In this document: piece after piece, positions 20,701-30,530 of the stretch
How positions within the stretch are numbered: the first letter of the stretch is position 1
How the letters are laid out: each line of letters begins with the position of its first letter
NCBI GenBank assembly: GCA_013397845.1
Contig: VZTG01009281.1
Location: 161,128-225,127 of the forward strand
Length of the DNA stretch: 64,000 nucleotides
Reading direction: 5' to 3'
Source: Melanocharis versteri
Lineage: Eukaryota; Chordata; Aves; Passeriformes; Melanocharitidae
The notes under the pieces: generated by a model
Told to the model about the DNA's origin: nothing
Databases searched by the model: none
What the model saw: the letters and a program-made list of their open reading frames with translations, nothing else
Made by a program: the position numbers and the translations under genes

Positions 20701-21556
20701 TCTAATGGGCTCTTCCCAGCCCTGGCAGCATCGGTGCTGGCTGCATAGCCTGAGGAAAGGCCTGGGACAGAGGGGAGGTCACTATGGGGACTGTCCCTCG
20801 ACTCCTTGCTGTGCCCCGCAATGGGGGTCTCTGGCACACAGCCCTTGTGCCAGGACTGCCCCGGAGCAGAAAGGAGTGGAGTCCTGGATCCCTCCGGGGA
20901 CCTGTGCAGCCCCTTACCTCCATGAAGGGCACAATGCGACAGGAAATGTCCCCCAGCAGCCTCTTCTTGGTGATCTCGTTGAAGATGACCACAGGCAGGC
21001 AGAAGAAGAGGATGAGAAAGTCCCAGAAAGCCAGGCTGGCCAGGATGGAGTTCCAGGCGCTCTTCATGTAGTAGTTGTGCCACACGATGCACATCACGGA
21101 CAGGTTCCCGATGATGCCCACGGTGAAGACGATGAGGGACAGGAACATCACAGCGTAGGCGCTGTAGGAGCTCTCCGTCACCGGGTACAGGGGGTTGTGG
21201 ATCTGCAGCCGCTTGTCAGACACAGTGGTGAGGTTGGCTCGGGGCTCTGCCCGGTCCCTGTCCGTGGGGACCCCCGCTTGCTGCTCCGAAGGGTCCGTGC
21301 TGGAGGGCAGCAGGGCCCTGGTGGGGTGCAGGCTGGCGGAGTTGAGGGGCCGCGGGAACTCCACCCGCACCCCCGGCACGTACTGCTGCACCGACTTGGA
21401 GTCCTCCTCCGTCCCCCGGCGCAGCCTCTCCCTCATCCCCTGCGCCTCCGGGATGTCCCGGGCAGCCGTGGGCACGGTCCCGCCGCTGTCCGCAGCCTGG
21501 CCGTGGTGAGCGCTGCCGGTGCCAGCCCTGCCTCGCACCCCCGCGGCCCCCGGGGC

Positions 21557-21587
<31 letters not shown>

Positions 21588-21604
21588 AGCGGTGGCGAAG
21601 GCAT
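16977..21604 (-). CDS. GPR37L1: GPR37L1, G-protein-coupled receptor 37-like 1
   Basis: Join of complement 20918-21604 and 16977-17789: 499 aa (human 481). Residues 1-20 form a Leu-rich signal peptide. The ectodomain carries RLRRGTEEDS and VQQYVP, conserved with mammals, and one sequon (NLT, 124). TM1 is about 150-175 (GNLSV), TM2 about 186-207, TM3 ends IDRFH (DRF at 246-248 instead of DRY). TM6 lacks CWxP, and TM7 has SVTPVLLL where NPxxY is usual. A Cys6 run precedes the tail, which ends LGTPC as in mammals. Known of the family: an astrocyte/Bergmann-glia receptor with high basal activity and a protease-cleaved ectodomain; prosaposin and prosaptides have been proposed as ligands but this is disputed. 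The start is chosen at 21604 because the signal peptide begins there and A is at -3. One phase-0 intron, as in the human gene. Confidence 0.97.
17116..17133 (-). repeat. GPR37L1: TGC trinucleotide run encoding polycysteine
   Basis: Five TGC plus one TGT codon encode the Cys6 run in the cytoplasmic tail of GPR37L1. The human protein also has a Cys run here, a likely palmitoylation site by analogy with GPR37-type tails. Confidence 0.9.
17790..20917 (-). other. GPR37L1: GPR37L1 intron 1
   Basis: 3.1-kb GT-AG intron splitting TM3, phase 0. GC-rich, and I recognise no transposon, exon or RNA gene in it. Open frames of 200 codons or more here have no family resemblance. Confidence 0.85.
20918..21604 (-). 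CDS. GPR37L1: GPR37L1 coding exon 1
   Basis: 229 codons from ATG at 21604-21602 to ...CRIVPFME. It encodes the signal peptide, extracellular domain, TM1, TM2 and the start of TM3. The donor GTAAGG begins at 20917. The signal peptide includes eleven Leu, mostly from a CTG repeat. Confidence 0.96.
21557..21583 (-). repeat. GPR37L1: (CTG)9 run encoding signal-peptide polyleucine
   Basis: Nine uninterrupted CAG on the plus strand read CTG (Leu) in the hydrophobic core of the GPR37L1 signal peptide. Length changes would be in frame and may be polymorphic. Confidence 0.93.
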
Positions 21605-21830
21605 CGTGCCCCCGCGATGGTCCCCGCACCCTCGGGGAGCGCGTGTGGCGGAGGCGGCGCAGCCCCCGGGGCCGCTCGGGAGCTGAGTCCGGGCACCGCC
21701 GCTCGGTCCGGCTCCGGCCGCGGCTCTGGGCGCTCGGGGAGCGCTGGGCAGGATAAAGCGGTGGCGGGAGGGGAGCCGAGCCCTCTGCTGGTCACCCACC
21801 GCCCGGAAAATGGGACAGCGGCCAGACTGG
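21605..21830 (-). promoter_or_regulatory. GPR37L1: GPR37L1 5'UTR/proximal promoter, CpG-rich
   Basis: CpG-rich sequence continues from coding exon 1 for roughly 200 bp upstream. No TATA box was found. The transcription start is not determined, and an upstream noncoding exon cannot be excluded. Confidence 0.5.
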
Positions 21831-21834
21831 GCAG

Positions 21835-22150
21835 GTCCACATCCCCCAACACCCCCCAGCATTTCCCTCAACATCCCCAAACATCTCCCCAACATCCCGC
21901 GGCATCTCCCAAACATCCTCAAACCTCTCCCCAGCATCCCCGCAAATCCCCCACTATCCCCAAGCATTCCCCAACAACCCCCCAGCATCCCGAAAAAATT
22001 CTCCAACATCCCCAAAAATCCCTTCAACATCCCCCAGCATCACCCAGTATCCTCCAACAGGCCCAGCTTCTCTCAGCACCCCAATATCCCCCAAGATTCT
22101 CCAACACTCCGCAGCAGCCCCAAGCATCCCCCAACACCCCTGAGAACAAG
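21835..22150. repeat. Degenerate ACATCCCC-type minisatellite (copy 1)
   Basis: About 310 bp of irregular 12-15 bp units such as ccccaacatcccc and ccagcatcacc, C-rich on the plus strand and strongly asymmetric. It starts 230 bp upstream of the GPR37L1 start codon. A related array lies at 23690-23835. Confidence 0.9.
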
Positions 22151-23689
22151 CCAGATGAGGGATGCCCACAGCCTGGCACTGGCCATGGCCTGCTGAGCTC
22201 AGCTCTTCCCACGGCAGGCGTTCCACTCTCTCCCTGGAGCAGGTGGCACTCGGGAGGCCTGAGGTCTGGCACTGGGCTGCCCCACGCCAGGGCAGCTCCA
22301 GGAGCGTGTCCCTGTCCTGCCCAGGGCAGTGGCGAGGGCCAGGACACCTCAATGCCAGCAGCCAGCAAACCCCAGCTTGTCCCCACGGGGGACCCCACTG
22401 CCACGTCTGTGTGGCACTGCCCGCCCCTACCTGAGCCCGAAGGGACAATGGGCTGGCATCCCAGAGCCCTGGGGGACATGGGCCTCCTGCCGTGTCCCTG
22501 GCAACTGGGACAGCCGGTGCCACTGAAGCCAGAGCAGGAAATCTGAGTCCTGGGACTCAGAGGGTGCTCCTTCCAGGGCAGTGTGTGGCCCCAAACGGCA
22601 GGACATTGCTGGCAGGGGTGCCAGTGGTGGAACGCAGGGTGCTGCTGACCTGGGTTTCATGGTGGGATGTGGGACACTGCTGACAGGTGTTTTGGTGGTG
22701 GGATGCCCCCCGCTCTACTCAAAGTCACACTGTGCTCAGCTGGCACTTGGTGCTTGGCCACTGCAGCTGGGCTGGCAGGAACTCCGGGGGGGAGGCAGAA
22801 GGAGTGAGTCTCTGCTCCCAGATCAATGGGCTCAGTGAAGCACAAGCCCTTCATCACTCCCGTGCTGGAGCTGTTCCTCAGTGCGTGGGTCAGTGAGGGT
22901 CAGCCACGGCCACAGAGCTCGGGGCACTGCCACAGCCCCCGGCTGTGCTCGGCTGTGGCCAGGGTCTCTCCCTTCTCACGCTGCTTCTGCAGCCAGGTGC
23001 TGCTCTCTGACTCTCAATAACACTCTGATTTTTGAGCGTCATTTGGAAATTCTCCATGAGAAAAGGAGGGTTTTGGCTCTTGCTGGGTTCTGCAGGAGCA
23101 GACAGTGGCAATGCTTGAGGTCTGGCCCGGGTGGGGGAGGCACTGCTGCCTCGAAGGGAACCCTGGCCTGATGCTGGAAGAGCCTGACTGCAACAGAGGA
23201 AGAACAGCCCAGCCTGAGCTCACTGACAGCCCAAGCATCGCACAAGACTCCTGTGTGCTTCAGGTGCTCTGGCTGCAAGGACTCCAGAGAATCTGTAAAA
23301 GCTCACGTTGACAGATTCATGACTGCTCTGGCCTTGGTCCACTGTCCCATACCTAAAACGAGCCAAGTATCTTCCTTAGTGGAGAACAAATGCCCAAACA
23401 AGCTGAACTGTGTCCAGTCTGAGTGGGGCACAGTGCTGCGCCCAGGTGTGAGAGTGCCAGCAGGGTCAGGGCATGGGCAGCTTGGCCAGCCAAGCACAAA
23501 GTCAGGTTAACTGAAGGATGAATAACTCGAACTTGCTCCTCAATGAACCCCCAGCGCTGCCCCCAGCTCCCCCTGCAAAGGTCAGGCAGGAGAGATGGTG
23601 GCATCAGTCCTCGCTTTAGGCTCAGGGAGGGATGACACTGCACCTTGGCGAGGCTTGGGCAAAAAAACAGGGGCCAGGACGGGCAGCTT
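22151..23689. other. Intergenic spacer upstream of GPR37L1
   Basis: No gene, transposon or RNA recognised. Ordinary GC-rich sequence. Confidence 0.6.
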
Positions 23690-23835
23690 GGCAGCCCCCA
23701 ACATCCCCTGAACATCCTCCAACATCCCCCAGCACCCCCCAAAATCTCCAGCAACACCCTAACATCCCCCAGCATCCACCTAACATGCCCCAGCATCCCA
23801 CAGCAACCTCCAGTACCCTTCCAACACCCTGAGTG
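23690..23835. repeat. Degenerate ACATCCCC-type minisatellite (copy 2)
   Basis: About 145 bp of the same unit type as 21835-22150. Flanks also resemble copy 1: a gggccaggacgggcag-like left edge, and a right edge caacaccctgag followed by tgagggat. Confidence 0.88.
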
Positions 23836-24850
23836 AGGGATCCGGCCAGGCAAGGCTTGGGGCAGGAGAGCAGTAGGGTGAGGTGTTCCCTCAGTGCCCA
23901 CATCAGCTCGGAGGAGGGAGCCCTTGGAGCGCAGCTCCTGCCAGGTGCTGGAAGCCAGGTGCTCTGTATGGAGCTGGAGCTATTTTTAGTTTCATTTCGT
24001 GGCTGTTGCACAAGCACCAGGCGTTGTCACGGAGCTGCCTGAAGACAACAGCAGAGTTCACTGGGGCAAGGTGACACTTCAGTGGCACAGGAGTGACCTT
24101 GGGCTGGCTCTGTAACCCATGGAATCACTGTCCAAGCTGCCTCTTTGAGATTCTCTTCCTTCCCTCCATCTTCCCAGAAGCTCCCAGCCCGTGAGGGTCC
24201 CTGTCTGTCACCAAACTGGGGGCCAGACAGCAGCCCTGGACACTGCTTGGGAATGGCACATCTATCTTCTCCAGCCCGAATTCACAGAGGGGTGAGACTG
24301 TTTCCGGGGAGATGAGTGTGTGTTTTGCAGATGTCTCCTGGGAGGTGCCTCACCAGAGTCCAACTATTCCACTGTGACCCAGGAGAGGTTTCTTCCCACA
24401 TCCCCCCTTCCAGATATTTCATTCCACCCTCTGTGTTTTGGACAAGTCTGCATAAAAATCATACACTACCGACATCCCCCCACCCCGTGGCCCACAGGGA
24501 CACCCCCTCAGCAACACATTCCAAACGCTCTGATAGAAGAGGGACACGAGTCAGGAGCGTCCCTGAGCCTGCACTGCACCACACCAACTGTCTGCCCCAT
24601 TCCAAGTCTTTTTGAAGCTGTTCCTCTGGGGCAGGACAGCTCTGCTGTAGCCAAGGGCAGATGCAAAACCACCTGGGAACCTGTTTCACCCCACGCCCCC
24701 GTGTCCATGTACCCCCACGGCTCCCCAGGTGCAGGGGGTGGTGGAACAGGGACACATCTGATCCCACTGGTGCGGAGGATAATGAGGGTACCAGCACCAA
24801 AACACCAGGGTGAGTGGGTGGGCGCAGCTGGGACCCCCGGTGTCTCTGGT

Positions 24851-24941
24851 GAGTTTCTCAGACTCCCTCCTTGCCTCTGCAGGACGCCCCTGTGTCCTCC
24901 TGCTCCAGCATCTCCCTTGTGGAGGAGCCCAGTGGGGTGAG
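24851..24941 (+). repeat. Exon-like inverted repeat, arm A
   Basis: Contains gagtttctcagactccctcc, then ttgcctctgcagga and a terminal ggggtgagct. The pyrimidine tract with cag and the gtgagc resemble splice acceptor and donor. The reverse complement of 26174-26277 matches it closely at the left end. Confidence 0.7.
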
Positions 24942-26173
24942 CTGTGCCTGGTGTCTCTGCCACTGCTCACTGACTTGGGCATTTCTGGGGGGAAGGAGAA
25001 TTTCTCCATGCCATTTGTTCCAGTCCAAGCCCAGAAGAATGGCTGAGATGGAGAAAGCCTGGGCAGCACTAAGGTAGCAGTGCCTGCAGGCGTGATGCTT
25101 GTGCTGAGATGGGCAGTGGGGATGGGCAGGTGGGATGGGTCACCTGAGGGCACCTGGGGCTGCCTGTGTGCACGGTGAGGAGCATCTTTGCCAGGAAGTG
25201 ACTCTGCCAGTGGTGCTGAGCTGTTTGTCTCAGGCTGGGAGGGCAGCAGGGACAAGCTGCCCTGGCCCTGATGGCATGCACACCTCGACACCTTGTCACT
25301 GAGGCTCTTGCCCATGACTTCAGGCTCCTCTTTGTGTGGCCATCATGTTACAGAGCATCCTCACAGCAAGCTCTGGGGATGCCAGAGCTGCCCAGTTCCT
25401 CTGCTCTTGGCAGAAGCATGTCCCTTGTGAGACCCTGACAGTGAGAGCAGACCCAGCTCAGCTCAGCTCTCCCAGAGCCCTGCAGGACTCAGGCTCTTCA
25501 GGACTGCTCTGTTAATGAAAACTCCACCCCTGCTCTGTTAATGAGAACATCTTTTTTTCTTAAATCAGAATCAATGTCAGAACCCGGTGAGCCTTCAGCC
25601 TCACGGCCTTCTGGAGAGCTTTGGTGAGCTGCCAGGGCTGCCACGAGCTCTCTCTGACAGCACGCAGCAGCAGCAGACCCGTCCCAGGTGCCTCGCAGAG
25701 GTGGCAGGGGACACTGCTCTAGAACCCCCCAGCCACGGGGTGAGCCCCTCACCCCACGGCACCTCTCCTGCTGGAGAGAGTCAGGGCACGTGAGGCCCAA
25801 ATACCCAACGGGAGGAGGAAAACGCTCCCTTTTGTTTCCACCAAACAGTCCGGCTGCGGGAGCACAGCAATAACCAGGCTGGTACACGCCTGTTTGCCCA
25901 GGAAAGGAGGGAGAGGGCAGGGAGGGGACACAGTAAACACAGACGGCTGCTGCAGAAAACCCAGCGCTGGGAGGGCTGCGGGCAGCGGGCTCCACCGAGG
26001 AGACCCCACGGCTGCTGTGCCCCCTTGTGCCGAGGGACAATACTCCCCTGGGATTTTCTAGCCCTCCCACCGGGGGCTGAGGCCAGCTCAGAGCCTGTGC
26101 CAGCCCGTGTCACCGGGGCACAAAGCTGAGCCTGCCCCACTCACACCGGGCGTTCCCATCATTGTCCCCATGA

Positions 26174-26277
26174 TCTCACACCCTGCTGGGCTTCTCCATG
26201 AGGGTGACGATGGAACACGAGAGGGGAACACAGGGGCTTCCTGCAGAGGCAGGGAGGGAGTCAGAGAAACTCCTCCA
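26174..26277 (-). repeat. Exon-like inverted repeat, arm B
   Basis: Read on the minus strand it starts gagtttctctgactccctcc, then ctgcctctgcagga, and ends agcagggtgtgag. It is similar to arm A, about 1.3 kb away in opposite orientation. The flanks outside the roughly 95-bp core do not match. Confidence 0.7.
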
Positions 26278-29200
26278 CTCCAGTTCCAGCGTCTGTGTCA
26301 CTGCTCCCTGCGGGGATGGTGTGCGATGGCAGCTGGGGGTTTGGAGAGTGAAGCACCCTCTGTGTTTGACCTGCACACCACGGTGCCAACCAGGAGCCAG
26401 GACAGGCTCTGAAGCTGCAGTTTCTCCTCCCCTGCTGCCTGGAGATAATGAAAAGCTGCTCCCATCTGACCATGCCACACTGCCCTGAGCTCACTGCTGC
26501 CAGTGCTGCTGGAACTCACAGTCCACAGCCCTCACAGCCTCCAGTGGGATCCCAGCTCTGATCCGGGAGCGGTTTCCCAGGAGTCACTGGTGTAAAGCAC
26601 GACATGAACACTCAAACCCATTTGATGGCAGTAAAACCAAAATGACAGTGGGATTTTCCTTGAGCCACAGCAGGAGGTGAGTTCCCGGGGCTGCCTCGCA
26701 GGGAACAACCCAGGGACACCCAGGCACCCTGGGTCGGTGTCACGGGTGTGCAGGGAAGTGTTCTCAGCCCTGTGAGCTGGGGCTGCACTGCTGTGTGCAT
26801 CAGGGTGGTCACGCTGTGTTCTGAGAGGAACTGAGAACCCACAGCAAGGTCAGCTTAGGGCACAGGCAGAATTTTCACGTGGAATTAAACAAGCAATGGG
26901 TCTGCAAGCAGCAAAAGGCCATTGGGAGAGGCCCTGAGCTCTCCCCTCTGGTGGAACCCCCTTGGTGATTTATCTCTAAGTTCCCTGTGAATGTCAGGGA
27001 AAAGCCACAAATGCAGAAATGTGACTTGGAGCAAAACCACTCCTAAGTGTAGAAAATAAACCATCCTCAAGTCCATTACCTTTCTTTCAGGATGAGTATT
27101 TGGTTTCTCCATCTGTGTCAATTCAGTCCCTCTGGCTCTAGCAAGAAATCTTTCATTTTTCCCCTCCGTGGGTAAACCTCCTGTTCCCTTGCTGCTGTGT
27201 CCTCCACTCTGGCCATCACACACTGTGCCCAGGGGCTCCAGTGCTGTGTGGAGCTGGGGTTTGGGTGACAGCTGCGCACAGGGTATTGCAGCAGCTCCCC
27301 TAAGCCCTGGAGCCATCCCAGTGAAGGTGATGCGCTTGTTCCCCCATTTCTAACACCACTCTCAGGGTGCTTTAGCATCCCTGGCTGCTCTCAGTGAACC
27401 CCAGCACCTCCGGCAGCCATGGAAGTCCAAGCCCTTCTGGCCATAGCACACACTGAGGCTCCAGAGAAACACGGGAAGGGTCTGGGGGAGCTCTGAGAGC
27501 AGAGTCTGTGCGGGTGACCTGTGCTGGGGCTGCCGTTCAGCTGCTGTTGGCAGATTGGGTGACCTGTGACTGCACCCCACCCGCCAGACAAGGCATTGGT
27601 GCTGGGGAAGCACCTGTGGAAAGCAACCTGCTCACAGAGCCACGGAGCCCTGAGCCAGGCACACTCTGACCTAGATATTCCAGGGCTCTGACCAAAAGTC
27701 AAGGTGATTTGTGCTTCCCAGGAACACTGTCGCTTGTGTTTCCTCGGAACGCTGCGCGGCAGGGGGGTGCGGGCAGTCTGTGCTTCGCGTGCTTCTCAGG
27801 GAAATGGACACACCCCAAAGGCTGCAGGGCTTCAAGGCTGGGGCAGGTGGGCCAGGGCCACAGCCCTCCCGGAGGGGTGGCCACCACGGACCCACGCAGG
27901 CCGGGAGCTCTGGGAGAGGCTGTGGTGCATCCAGGGGCTCCGTGTGCGCCGGCAGCCCTGCCAGCATTGGCTGTCAGCTCCTTGGGGGTGGTGAGCACAG
28001 CTCTCCCAGCTGCAGGGGTTCTATTCAGAGACCTCCAACCCATATTCTTTGTCTCCTGAGTGGCTGCTTCAAGTTGCCCCCCTTCCTGCCCTCAAACAGA
28101 CAGTTCGCCCTCTCCATCCTGACCAGATAGCACCCACCCTGCAGCCATGGGCAGCACCTGACCACAGCGGCCAGGGCCTGATGCTGTGATGTGCAAGTAA
28201 CCGCAGAAATGTCTGTCCATCATCTGCTATCAGACTCCACAGAGCCACAACTCAGCCCTTCCTCTGGGGCCAGGTCAGCACCAGGAGCTGGTAGCCAGGT
28301 GGGCAGGGGGGACTGGGGGCACTGCCCCCCACTGATGCCCAGAGGTGGCTGGGGGCCAGGAGTCCCTGCCCTCCCTGGGGAGCTCTGGGGGTTCCTGCCT
28401 GTTTTGCACCGAGCTGGCAGTGCGAGGGTGTGGGGGCAGGACGCAGTCCCCTGGGTGCCCCCGCTCAGGCTGTCCCACTGCACCAGGGGCAGCAGGGCAC
28501 CACAGTGACATTCGTCAGCTGCCGTGGGCTCCGAGCCTGGGTGGGGACAAAGGTCACCGTGCAGAAATTTCGGCTGCTTGCTGATGGAAAATTCCCTGCT
28601 TTGCACACATGCAAATGAGGGCTGGGGATCCTGTGCCCACACCCCTGCCACTGCACTCCCTTCTCCAAGCCCCAGCCAGGCTGGGGGTTTCCATACTGTC
28701 CCCACTAAGGTCACCATCACACATATTGGCCCCCCAAAACCTGTCCTTCCCCCTGCCGATGTCCTGGTCCCAGGGCATGGCTGTGTCCCCTGGGCAGCTC
28801 CCACTGCCCACAGCCTGTCTGTGTACCTGGGGTGGGCTGAGCCCATGCCCTGCCATACAGACCCCCGTTCCACCGGACCCTTGCTCTGGAGCCAGAGAAG
28901 CCTTGCTGGAGCCACACACAGTCAGGGCCATACCGAGGCCCCAGGGGTGTCCCATGGAGCAGATCACATCCCCATTGCTGTGCACAGCTAGGGAAAAAGG
29001 TTCTGCCAGGGCCCTTGGAGGTAGGAGGCCATGAGAGGAGAGAGGCATCCGTCTGTGGTCTGCCGCGTACGTTTGATACCTGCAGGGCACTGCAGCGCCA
29101 GTGCTGTGCTGATGCTGCGTGGGCTGGGGGGGCAGGAGCCCCCCGAGGTCCCAGAGCTGCACACCATCAGCACCGTATGCTCTGAGGAGATCTACAGACC

Positions 29201-30247
29201 AGGCTCAGGGAAGGGCAGAGGACAGGAAGGGAATCTCCTAAGCCTTTACCTTGAAAGTCCTGTTTTCCAGGGTTCTGCCTGGGATGCTGGAAGGACGACG
29301 CAGGAAGGGAAAAACCTCCCTACCAAGTTTATTGCCTTGCAGACTCTCTGCACCTTGGGATGCCCACTTTACAGCCATGAGGACATGTCTACGGGTGGGC
29401 AAGATGTGCTGCACCAATGTCAGAGCTGCTCTACCCCAACACCTGCAGTATCAGCAAGGCCAGTCTCAAGCACAGAGGTGCAAGTGGGATTCCTGAGGCT
29501 GCTGGCACGATCCACCCCAGGCTCCAAGCCCTGCCACCTGCAGGACAGAGCTGTTAGCCATGACTGTGGCAGCAGAAGAGCCAGAGGGAGAGGATGGAGA
29601 AATCCCCAGGCTCCCTGTGCAGTTTTCCCCTCTCTCCAGTGACTCAGTCCCATGCAGTGAATGCTCAGCACTGACCCTCTGACCCACACGGCCTTCAGCC
29701 AGCAATGCACAGAGGCCTGGAGCTCCTCAGTGCCACAGTAAGGTGGAGGCCAGCAGCTTGCAAGACATTCTCCCCTAGGTTCAGGTCAGAGGCTCCAGCT
29801 TAGAGCCAAAGCCAGTGGCCCTGAGTCACCAGGTGACAATATCCTGCTGGAATGTCTCAGGTGTGGCAGCACGATGGGTGATGTGAGGCAATGCAGCAAC
29901 TGGAGTTTGGTGCTGATAGCACTCGTGACTGTAGGTGGGGGATGTCTCTGCTATTCACAGCTTTGGGCAATTGCTGAGAAGCTGGTGAGACAGATCACTC
30001 AGCTGGCAAATGTCCAATGTCTGCCAGGATTTGGGCTCTTCTTCCCCGGGAGAAGCTATCGAGCTCCAAGGAAGCCTCCTCACCCCTCTGTCCCTGTCCC
30101 TGACAGTGTAGCCATGGGCATGGGCTGCTGCCCACGTGTCCTGACCATCCCACTGGGACCTTTCCTGCCCACTCCAAAGGGTCAGATGCGCCACCTGGGA
30201 ACAAAGACAGCCCTGGGCCCCACATCCTGTTTTGTGACAGGACCTAA

Positions 30248-30530
30248 CCAGTGATAGGACCTGAGGGAATGGCACGAAGTTGTGCCAGGGGAGGGTCAGG
30301 CTGGATATTAGAAAAAGGTTCTTCGCCCACAGGGTGCTGGGCACTGCCCAGGCTCCCCAGGGAATGGGCATGGCCCCGAGGCTGCCGGAGCTCCAGGAGC
30401 GTTTGGACAATGCTCCCAGGCACAGGGTGGGATTGCTGGGGTACCCGTGCAGGGCAGGGGTTAGAGTCGATGATCCTTGTAGGTCCTTTCCAACACAGGA
30501 GATTCCATGACTCTCTGATTCTGTAATGGA
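30248..30530 (+). mobile_element. CR1-type LINE 3' fragment
   Basis: Includes gtcaggctggatattagaaa, then a gtgctgggcactgcccagg segment, a gctccaggagcgtttggaca segment, and the tail gatccttgtaggtcctttcc, then attccatgactctctgattc. Confidence 0.9.

Larger units (their letters stand above)
23836..30247. other. Intergenic region without recognisable gene
   Basis: No family-level protein match among open frames on either strand. The only structure noted is the inverted pair of exon-like segments at 24851-24941 and 26174-26277. Confidence 0.55.

Noticed and set aside
20456..22546. Plus-strand open frame of about 700 codons
   Set aside because: It is antisense to GPR37L1 exon 1, its CpG-rich flank and the ACATCCCC repeat; codon bias of the true gene on the other strand explains it.
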